DNA from: JAWLGW01 sp964569055 | GTDB lineage: Bacteria > Planctomycetota > J058 | Direction: 5' to 3' | Length of the DNA: 32,913 nucleotides | NCBI GenBank assembly: GCA_964569055.1 | Contig: CAZMSZ010000037.1 | Location: forward strand, 1-32,913 | In this document: piece after piece, positions 9,701 to 15,290 of the stretch | How the letters are laid out: each line of letters starts with the position of its first letter | How positions within the stretch are numbered: position 1 is the stretch's first letter | The notes under the pieces: model-generated | What the model was told of the DNA's origin: nothing | What the model saw: only the letters and a program-made list of their open reading frames with translations | The model's database searches: none | Program-made: the position numbers and the translations under genes

Positions 9701-12196
9701 CTGGGTCCCGTCGGCCCAGGTGACGGCGCCCATGTCAGCGAAGAAGTCGTCCCACAGCGGGCTCGCGAAGGCGTAGTTGCCGTTGGTGAGCGCGACCACC
9801 CCCTCGCTGCCGACGAAGTCGGTCGTAACCCGCCCCACGAGGCTGCCCGAGTAGTCGATCACGCCCGTGCGGTTCGTCGTCCCGCCCGACGAGCCGTCCA
9901 CCCAGGTCACCACGCCCCGGTTGCCGTTCGCGAGGCGCGAGGCGATCACGTAGTTGCCGTTGGTGAGCGCCGTCACGCCGTCGCTGGCGAGCCGATCACC
10001 CGTCTGCCCCACCAGGGCGTTGGACGCGCTCACCACGCCCACGGTGCCCCCCGTCCCGTCGCACCAGGCGACGCAGCCGTCGCCGCCGTTCCACAGGTTG
10101 CTGTCGACGACGTAGTGCCCGTTGCTCAGCGGCGTGACGAAGACCGAGGAGAAGTCGAGCGCCTGCGCGCCGACCAGGCTGTTCGAGGAGCTGATCCCGC
10201 CCGTCACTCCCGACGACCCGTCTCCCCAGGTCACCGCGCCCACGTCCGCGCTGCCGTCGTTCCAGGCGGGCGACACCACGACGTAGTTCCCGTTGGTCAG
10301 CGCGACCAGGTCGCTGCCGACGCCGTCGCCGGCGGCGCCGCCCACGAGGCTGTTGGTGGACGTGATCGTCCCCGTCCGGCCCACGGCCCCGTCGCACCAC
10401 GTCGCGGCGCCGGCGTCCATGGTGGCCCCGTCGTCCCACAGGGGCGAGGCAACCACGTAGTTCCCGTTCTCGAGCGGGACCACCAGCAGCAGCGCGACGG
10501 CGCGGACGTAGCCGATCTGGTCGTCAGCCGTCGAGCCGACCAGGCTGTTCGCGCTGCTGACCGTGCCGACCAGGCCGGTCTGCCCGTCCACCCAGGTCAC
10601 CGCGCCCCTGCGGAAGCTCCAGTCCGGCGAGACCACCACGTAGTTGCCGTTGGTCAGCGCCACCGCGACCGCGCCGACGGCGTCGTTGGTGGTGTCGCCG
10701 AACAGGCTGTTGAACAGGTTGACCGACCCCGACCGGCCCACGGCCCCGTCCACCCAGGTCGCGGCGCCCACGTCGCCGGCGCCGAAGGGGCGGTCGGCGT
10801 CCGGGCTGAGGACGACGAAGTTGCCGTTGGTGAGCACCAACACCCCGCTCGAGCCGATCTGGTCGTCGGCGGCGTCGCCGTAGAGGGCCGAGATCAGGGC
10901 TCCGGTGGTGCCGTCGAACAGGTAGACCGCCCCGCCGTCGGTCACGAACAGCGAGTCGTCGAGCGGGTCGACGACCACCACGTTCCCGTTGGGGAGCACC
11001 TCGAGGTGCTCGCCGTAGCTGCCCGAGCCGGGGTGCTCGTCGAACAGCTCGTACTGCGCGAGCGCCGGGCTGGCGTCGTCCAGGATCAAGTCCTGCGGGT
11101 CGAGGAGCACGCGGCCGTCCTGGGTCAGACCGTCGGCCGCGATCCGCCCGTCGTAGCGCAGCGTCCCCCCCGCCGAGAGCTCGACCTCGCCCCCGCGCCC
11201 GCCGAGGCCGCGCGCGCGCACGCCGCCCGCGAACCGGGTGCTGTCGTTGGCGCCGACCACCACGGTCCCGCCCGAGCCGCGCAGGCCATCGGCGCGCAGC
11301 GCGGTGTAGGCCCCGATCACGACCTCCTCCGCGTGCCACCTCCGCGCGGACCCGCGCGGGGGCGGCCCGAGCCGGAGCCCCGCGCCCACCCGCACCGTCC
11401 CGCCCTGCTGCTGCCCGCTCGCGTCCACGGTCGCGGCCGCCAGCCGGACCTCGGGCCCGCTCAGGAGCACGCGCCCGCCGCGTTCGCCCGTGGCCTCGTA
11501 GCGGCCGCTGGTGAACAGGCGCGTGCTCGCCAGCACCCGGATCCAGCCGCCCTCGCCGGTCGGGTCGGCGGTGACGATCGCGCCCGAGGTCGTGCCCACG
11601 AAGCGCTCGCAATCGACCTGCACCCGGCCGCCCGCGGTGTGGACGGGCCCCGCGTGCAGCACGAACCGCGCGCGCGCCCGCACCTCGCCGCCGTCCGCCG
11701 CCTCCACCTCGCCCACCAGCAGCAGCCGGTCGGCCTCCAGCTCGACCGCGCCGCCTCGGGCCTCCAGGCGCCCGGCGTCCTCCAGCTCGAGCGCGGCCTC
11801 GGCGCGCAGCGTGAGCCCCTCGGCGCTCAATCGGCCGGCGACCCGCAGCGTCCTGGCGCTCAGCGCCAGCGGGCCCTCGCGCTCGAGCTCACCGGTGACG
11901 CGCAACCCGCCGGCCGCACGGATCGCCGACAGCCCGCGCAGCGCGCGCGCGGAGAAGCGCCGCTCGCCCTCGGGCCAGCTCAGGACCGCGCCGTCCGCGT
12001 CGACGTGGAGCTCGGCCGCCTCTCGCTCGATCGTGAGCACTCCGCCCGCGAGGAGCGCGGGAGGAGGCTCGCTCGTCGGGGCACCACGCGCGCTGGACAC
12101 GCTCCAACAGCAGACCACTAGCGGCAACAGGGCGACGGAGCGCGCGCGGCGTCCCACGAACACCTCCAAGACAATGGTGCGGCGGAGGACAGACAT
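6761..12196 (-). CDS. Giant exported repeat protein (hemagglutinin-like helix, DUF5650 repeats, IPT/TIG, four DUF11, C-terminal sorting-like tail)
   Basis: About 1811 residues from the ATG at 12196; an in-frame ATG at 12214 would add six, and neither has a clear Shine-Dalgarno. A signal peptide (VALLPLVVCCWSVSSARG) is followed by a beta-helix-like region of short strand repeats typical of filamentous-hemagglutinin exoproteins, ending near LLDPQDLILDD. About 11-12 repeats of the LTNGNYVVxSPxW / GAVTWxDG / NSLxG type follow. The helix-like pattern then resumes (VTLQASRDLVISSPLVVANP, LTLAAGRSVLIQAPV). Next come an IPT/TIG-like domain and four DUF11 repeats starting DLAVxKxVD. The C-terminus has SSGC, a hydrophobic stretch (PLALLALLLAAFVG) and arginines, the layout of MYXO-CTERM or Synergist-CTERM tags. 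It is likely a surface or extracellular adhesin or structural protein. No TpsB-like partner transporter is nearby. Its stop lies inside the 3' end of the convergent hydrolase gene. Confidence 0.88.
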   Translation of the reverse strand: MSVLRRTIVLEVFVGRRARSVALLPLVVCCWSVSSARGAPTSEPPPALLAGGVLTIEREAAELHVDADGAVLSWPEGERRFSARALRGLSAIRAAGGLRVTGELEREGPLALSARTLRVAGRLSAEGLTLRAEAALELEDAGRLEARGGAVELEADRLLLVGEVEAADGGEVRARARFVLHAGPVHTAGGRVQVDCERFVGTTSGAIVTADPTGEGGWIRVLASTRLFTSGRYEATGERGGRVLLSGPEVRLAAATVDASGQQQGGTVRVGAGLRLGPPPRGSARRWHAEEVVIGAYTALRADGLRGSGGTVVVGANDSTRFAGGVRARGLGGRGGEVELSAGGTLRYDGRIAADGLTQDGRVLLDPQDLILDDASPALAQYELFDEHPGSGSYGEHLEVLPNGNVVVVDPLDDSLFVTDGGAVYLFDGTTGALISALYGDAADDQIGSSGVLVLTNGNFVVLSPDADRPFGAGDVGAATWVDGAVGRSGSVNLFNSLFGDTTNDAVGAVAVALTNGNYVVVSPDWSFRRGAVTWVDGQTGLVGTVSSANSLVGSTADDQIGYVRAVALLLVVPLENGNYVVASPLWDDGATMDAGAATWCDGAVGRTGTITSTNSLVGGAAGDGVGSDLVALTNGNYVVVSPAWNDGSADVGAVTWGDGSSGVTGGISSSNSLVGAQALDFSSVFVTPLSNGHYVVDSNLWNGGDGCVAWCDGTGGTVGVVSASNALVGQTGDRLASDGVTALTNGNYVIASRLANGNRGVVTWVDGSSGGTTNRTGVIDYSGSLVGRVTTDFVGSEGVVALTNGNYAFASPLWDDFFADMGAVTWADGTQVTSGQVSDTNSMIGALAGEQVGSGGVFALTNGHYVFSSPHRGNVATDGGAVTWADGTQASTGLVNGNNSLIGGSNGDQVGQTVLPLQNGNYVVASPLWDDGGVADVGAVTWGDGTGGTVGLVDATNSLLGSTALDSVGNGGLTDLENGSVAVRSGLWGSSDEGAFTLISASGPTAEAVGAANSLLGTGASASAGWVRALGDGMVVSFVDHRVLVGLRLGGSTYDLASGQTITATTERIVELLSAGTDVTLQASRDLVISSPLVVANPSGAGGHLTLAAGRSVLIQAPVTTDDGDLTVIANDLLANGVVDADRSAGAAQVLNTSLIDAGAGAVRFETRDGTGLTNRTRADYEVGTITAGSTTVVPFVDVLTPTSAEIGVTQVTLQGGGLSGATVTVGGVAASMTSVASDEVTFTLAAGTPTGTQPVVLTTSSGSVAVGNLQVDPLADLAVAKTVDDATPAEGATITYTITLTNNGPDDSSSVELTDSLPAGVTFVSATASQGSFDPGTGLWSVGTLAATASGTLELTCTVDLGTGGTTITNTTSGLAGTNLGGSTADDVGSVSIVPRLCDLAVTKTVDQAAPEEGATVVYTITVLNQGPSDADAIQLFDALPTGVTLVSAAPSQGVFTGGVWTVGDLVDGAAATLELTCTVDAGTGGTTITNTTSGLTAIGLGGSSADDVGSVAIVPLLCDLAVSLSVDRATPLMGETVVYTVTVTNNGPSAADGVGLTAAVPSGVTLVTATPSQGTYDAGSGLWEVGNLANAADATLLLECTVDAGTGGSTITTTTSGLTATAIGGSTADDVGSVAIVPRLADLAVSKSADPPNPRAGKEVTFTTTVTNNGPTAADAIQLTDALPSGLTFVRASASQGSYDSGSGVWSVGTLADGASATLTLVATPDAGTNGLTLTSTASGLTADGLGGNAADNVASVSVDVVRAGGSSGCALSASTSAGGAPPLALLALLLAAFVGRVRAGRLKTGGA
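6905..8368 (-). repeat. Four tandem DUF11 domain repeats (within the giant repeat protein)
   Basis: Four copies of roughly 365 bp begin near 8368, 8000, 7640 and 7266. Each encodes DLAVxKxVDxxxPxxG, TNNGP or LNQGP, LPxGVTxVxAxxSQGxF/Y, GxLWxVGxL, LxCTVDxGTGGTTIT and a LGGSxADDVGSV tail. The copies are close enough at DNA level (for example the gtggtgttggtgatcgtggt segment near 7711 and 8074) to permit recombination or assembly collapse. They are coding repeats, not intergenic ones. Confidence 0.9.
9075..11010 (-). repeat. Block of about 11-12 DUF5650-type repeats (within the giant repeat protein)
   Basis: Each unit is about 55-65 residues: L(T/E/Q)NGNYVVxSPxWxDG, GAVTWxDGxxG, GxVxxxNSLxGxxxxDxVG. 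The first (LPNGNVVVVD) and last two (LENGSVAVRSGLW, LGDGMVVSFVD) are degenerate, while the middle copies are well conserved. I recall this repeat being catalogued as DUF5650. The block sits between two stretches of hemagglutinin-like beta-helix sequence, so it looks inserted in the helix. Function is unknown; the pattern suggests a beta-rich propeller or stacked structure. Confidence 0.82.
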
Positions 12197-12427
12197 CGCT
12201 GAGGGTAGGGACATCGGGAGCGCGCCGCAACCCGCATTGGGGTTTTCTGATAGGTAGTAGTCCGATTCTGAAGCTTTTCGCGCGGCAGCGTCAGCGCACT
12301 TCCGCGGTCTCGCGGTATTTGCGCCGTGGGTCGCTCTTTGGGACCCATGGAGCGCGCGGACCCGCGCTCCGCGCGCCTTCCAGCGGCGGTACTCGCGTGG
12401 CACACTCCCCCGCCCGAGGAGGTCCCC
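12197..12427. promoter_or_regulatory. Divergent intergenic region, giant repeat protein / DUF1015 gene, with strong hairpin
   Basis: A 231-bp gap. The least G+C-rich stretch, about 12236-12290 (around ttttctgataggtagtagtc), is the best place for a promoter of the minus-strand gene, though no clean hexamer pair is seen. A perfect 9-bp stem with a 7-base loop lies at 12352-12360 and 12368-12376, in the probable 5' leader of the DUF1015 gene. A weaker GGGTC/GACCC pair precedes it near 12328-12346. GAGGAGG just before the ATG at 12428 is a good Shine-Dalgarno. Confidence 0.5.
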
Positions 12428-13642
12428 ATGGCCGACGTCCGTGCGTTCCGCGCGCTGCGCCCCGCCCCCGAACGGGCGCAGGCGGTGGCGTCGGTGCCCT
12501 ACGACGTGTGCGACACCGCCGAGGCGCGGGCGCTCGCCGCGGGGAACGCCGACAGCTTCCTCCACGTCACGCGGGCCGAGATCGACATGCCCGACGGCAC
12601 CCCGCCGCACGACGGCGCGGTCTACCGGCAGGGACGCGCGGCGCTCGACGCGCTGCGCTCGCGCGGGGCGCTCGTGCAGGACGAGGCGCCCGGGCTGTTC
12701 GTCTACCGGCAGGTCATGGACGGGCACGCCCAGACCGGCGTGGTCGCGGCCTACTCGGTCGAGGAGTACGACACGGGGCGGATCGTGAAGCACGAGCACA
12801 CCCGGCCCGACAAGGAGGCCGACCGGATCCACCACATCCTCACGGTCGGCGCGCAGACCGGGCCGGTGTTCCTGGCCCACCGGCCGGCGCCCGCGGTGAA
12901 GGCGGTCGTGGACGCCGCGACCGCGCAGGCGCCGCTGTTCGACTTCGTGGCGGCGGACGGGGTGCGCCACGTCGGCTGGCGCGTGCCCGACCCGGCCGCG
13001 CTCAGCGCGGCGTTCGCGCAGGTCGACCCGCTCTACGTGGCCGACGGGCACCACCGCTCGGCGGCCGCCTCGGCGGTGCGGCGCCAGCTCGCGGCCGAGG
13101 GGCCGCTCCGGCCCGACCACCCCGCGCAGCGCTTCCTCGCCGTGGCGTTCCCCGCCGACGAGCTGCGGATCCTGCCCTACAACCGGCTGATCCACGACCT
13201 AGGCGGCCGCACGCCCGCGGAGCTGCTGGCCGAGCTCGCCAGCCGCTTCCCGCTCGCGCCGACGCAGGACGCCGCCCCCGGCGCGCCCGACGCGGTGTGC
13301 GTGTACGCGGACGGCGCCTGGTCGCGCCTCACGCTCACGCCGGCCGCCGACACGCCGGTCGGTCGGCTCGCGCCGCAGATGCTCCAGGACCGCGTGCTCG
13401 GCCCGCTGCTCGGGATCAGCGACCCGCGCACCGACGCGCGGATCTCGTTCGTGGGCGGGATCCGCGGCACCGGCGAGCTGGCCCGCCGAGTCGACCGCGG
13501 CGAGGCGCTCCTCGCGTTCTCGCTCCCGGCCGTCACCTCCGAGCAGCTGTTCGCGGTGGCGGACGCCGGCCTGACCATGCCGCCCAAGTCGACCTGGTTC
13601 GAGCCCAAGCTGCGCTCGGGCCTGTTCGTGTATCCGATCTAG
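12428..13642 (+). CDS. DUF1015 family protein
   Basis: A 404-residue protein, close to the family's usual length of about 400-440. Diagnostic segments are in order: VRAFRALRPAPERAQAVASVPYD at the start, SFLHVTRAEID, GRIVKHEHTRPDKEADRI, GPVFLAHRP, the conserved DGHHRSAAA motif, ILPYNRLIHDL, and a C-terminal KSTWFEPKLRSGLFVYPI. DUF1015 proteins are cytoplasmic, of unknown biochemical role, and are recurrently encoded next to serine biosynthesis genes; here serC follows 11 bp downstream, which fits. The start is fixed by a GAGGAGG Shine-Dalgarno and by the family's N-terminal pattern; the open frame upstream of it is leader sequence. First gene of a likely DUF1015-serC-mmcQ operon. Family assignment is firm, function unknown. 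Confidence 0.93.
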   Translation: MADVRAFRALRPAPERAQAVASVPYDVCDTAEARALAAGNADSFLHVTRAEIDMPDGTPPHDGAVYRQGRAALDALRSRGALVQDEAPGLFVYRQVMDGHAQTGVVAAYSVEEYDTGRIVKHEHTRPDKEADRIHHILTVGAQTGPVFLAHRPAPAVKAVVDAATAQAPLFDFVAADGVRHVGWRVPDPAALSAAFAQVDPLYVADGHHRSAAASAVRRQLAAEGPLRPDHPAQRFLAVAFPADELRILPYNRLIHDLGGRTPAELLAELASRFPLAPTQDAAPGAPDAVCVYADGAWSRLTLTPAADTPVGRLAPQMLQDRVLGPLLGISDPRTDARISFVGGIRGTGELARRVDRGEALLAFSLPAVTSEQLFAVADAGLTMPPKSTWFEPKLRSGLFVYPI

Positions 13643-13653
13643 GAGCGACCCAC

Positions 13654-14724
13654 GTGGTCCACCGCGTCTACAACTTCTGCTCCGGCCCTGCCGCGCTCCC
13701 GCTCGAGGTGCTCGAGGAGGCGCGCGAGGCGCTGCTCTCGCTCGGCGACTCGGGGATCGGGATCCTCGAGCACAGCCACCGCGGCCCGCAGTACACCGCC
13801 GTCCACCTGGAGGCCGAGGCGAACCTGCGCCGCCTGCTCGGCGCCGACGAGGAGAGCTGGGCCGTGCTGTTCTTGCAGGGCGGCGCCAGCCTGCAGTTCG
13901 CCATGGTCCCCATGAACCTCGGGCCCGCGGGCGACTACGTGCTCACCGGGGTGTGGTCGCAGAAGGCGCTCGCCGAGGCCAAGAAGCTGGGCACGCCGCG
14001 GGTGGCCGGCTCGAGCGAGGCGACCGGGTTCGACCGGATCCCGGACGCGCTCGACCTCTCGCCGGACGCCAGCTACGTGCACCTCACCTCCAACAACACG
14101 ATCTACGGGACGCAGTGGGCCAGCCTGCCCCAGACGCACGCCCCGCTGGTGATCGACGCCAGCTCGGACCTGCTCGCGGGCCCCCTCGACCTCTCCCGCT
14201 GCGGGCTGATCTACGCGGGCGGGCAGAAGAACGTGGGCGCGGTCGGCGTGACCCTGGTCCTGATCCGGCGCGAGCTCCTCGCGCGCTCGCCGAGCACGCT
14301 CCCCACCATGCTGCGCTACGCCGTCCACGCCGAGCACGGCTCGCGCTTCAACACGCCGCCCACCTTCTCGATCTACGTGGTCACGCTCATGACCCGCTGG
14401 ATCGAGCGCCAGGGGGGCCTCTCCGCCATGGCGGCCCTCGCCGAGCGCAAGGCCGCGCGGCTCTATCAGGCGATCGACGCCTCGCCGCTCTACGTGGGCC
14501 ACGCCCGCCCCGAGGCCCGCTCGCGCATGAACGTCACCTTCCGCCTGAGCGACCCGCGGCTCGAGCCCGAGCTGCTCGCCGAGGCGGCGGGCCGCGGCCT
14601 GGTCGGCCTGGCGGGGCACCGCAGCGTGGGCGGGCTGCGCGCCTCGATCTACAACGCCATGCCGCTCGCCGGGGTGGAGGCCCTCGCCGAGCTGCTCGAG
14701 GAGTTCGCGCGGAGGAAGGGCTAG
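13654..14724 (+). CDS. serC: Phosphoserine aminotransferase SerC
   Basis: PLP-dependent class V aminotransferase that interconverts 3-phosphohydroxypyruvate and phosphoserine (serine biosynthesis) and also acts in PLP synthesis in some bacteria. The 356 residues match the usual length of about 360. Conserved landmarks are YNFCSGPAALPLEVL, SHRGPQY, LFLQGGASLQFAMVPMNL, TGVWSQKALAEAKKLG, SNNTIYGTQW, DASSDLLAGPLD, the PLP-lysine motif YAGGQKNVG (Lys192), RFNTPPTFSIY, RSRMNVTFR, and the C-terminal GHRSVGGLRASIYNAMP. The GTG at 13654 has AGGAG 9 bases upstream and lies right at the start of homology. Its stop overlaps the next gene's GTG by one base (TAGTG). No serA or serB follows in this operon. 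Confidence 0.97.
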   Translation: MVHRVYNFCSGPAALPLEVLEEAREALLSLGDSGIGILEHSHRGPQYTAVHLEAEANLRRLLGADEESWAVLFLQGGASLQFAMVPMNLGPAGDYVLTGVWSQKALAEAKKLGTPRVAGSSEATGFDRIPDALDLSPDASYVHLTSNNTIYGTQWASLPQTHAPLVIDASSDLLAGPLDLSRCGLIYAGGQKNVGAVGVTLVLIRRELLARSPSTLPTMLRYAVHAEHGSRFNTPPTFSIYVVTLMTRWIERQGGLSAMAALAERKAARLYQAIDASPLYVGHARPEARSRMNVTFRLSDPRLEPELLAEAAGRGLVGLAGHRSVGGLRASIYNAMPLAGVEALAELLEEFARRKG

Positions 14725-15227
14725 TGGCCGCGAGCGCGGCGCGGCGCGCGGCCGGCGCCCTGCGCGCCTACGCGCTCGGCCTCCCCGGCGCGAGCGAGGA
14801 GTTCCCCTGGGGCGAGCGCGTCGTCAAGGTGAAGAAGAAGGTGTTCGTGTTCCTCGGCAGCGCCGAGGGCGCGCAGGGGCTGTCGCTCAGCGTGAAGCTC
14901 CCCACCTCGCACCTCGCGGCGCTGTCGTTGCCGTTCACGGCGCCCACCGGCTACGGCCTGGGGAAGAGCGGCTGGGTCAGCGCCCGGTTCACCGCCAGCG
15001 AGGAGCCGCCGGTCGACCTGCTCACGCTGTGGATCGAGGAGAGCTACCGCGCCGTGGCGCCCAAGCAGATGGTGGCCGCCCTCGACGGCGCGGCGCCGAC
15101 TGCGGCCAAGAAGGCAGCGACCAAGAAGAAGTCGACCAAGAAGGCCACCACCAAGAAGGCCACCACCAAGAAGAAGTCGACCAAGAAGGCCGCCACCAAG
15201 AAGCCAGCGGCGCGCCGCGCGCGCTGA
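14724..15227 (+). CDS. MmcQ/YjbR-family protein with histone-H1-like lysine-rich tail
   Basis: A 167-residue protein. Residues 1-120 follow the MmcQ/YjbR pattern: LRAYALGLPGASEEFPWGER, VVKVKKKVFVFLG, LSLSVKLP, PTGYGLGKSGWVSARF and a final helix LLTLWIEESYRAVAPKQMV. The family has a small CyaY-like fold that has been proposed to bind DNA. Residues 125-167 are a basic repetitive tail built of AAKKATKKKSTKK-type units ending in Arg, resembling eukaryotic histone H1 tails and bacterial Hc1/AlgP-type proteins. The combination makes nucleic-acid binding plausible, though this is inferred. The GTG overlaps the serC stop by one base and has GGAGGAAGG upstream. The tail may shorten or expand, because its DNA is internally repetitive. 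Confidence 0.85.
   Translation: MAASAARRAAGALRAYALGLPGASEEFPWGERVVKVKKKVFVFLGSAEGAQGLSLSVKLPTSHLAALSLPFTAPTGYGLGKSGWVSARFTASEEPPVDLLTLWIEESYRAVAPKQMVAALDGAAPTAAKKAATKKKSTKKATTKKATTKKKSTKKAATKKPAARRAR
15109..15215 (+). repeat. AAG-rich short tandem repeats encoding the basic tail
   Basis: Degenerate 9-30 bp repeats of accaagaag-type codons (Thr-Lys-Lys, Ser-Thr-Lys-Lys). A 27-bp segment beginning accaagaagaagtcgacc recurs about 50 bp apart. It is in-frame coding repeat DNA, locally lower in G+C than the flanks, and prone to slippage. Confidence 0.85.
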
Positions 15228-15290
15228 CGTTCGGAGAGGCCTGGCCCGCGCCGGGCCCGCCGCCTATCCTCCAGCCTGGGAGGCGAGCCC

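Noticed and set aside
6905..11010. Regular DNA repeats resembling a CRISPR or satellite array
   Set aside because: Units are 165-365 bp, diverged, in frame and encode protein domains; there are no short identical repeats with unique spacers and no cas genes.
12398..12413. TGGCAC segment as a sigma-54 promoter for the DUF1015 gene
   Set aside because: The -24-like TGGCAC is present but the expected -12 TTGC is replaced by CCCGC, and it lies too close to the start codon.
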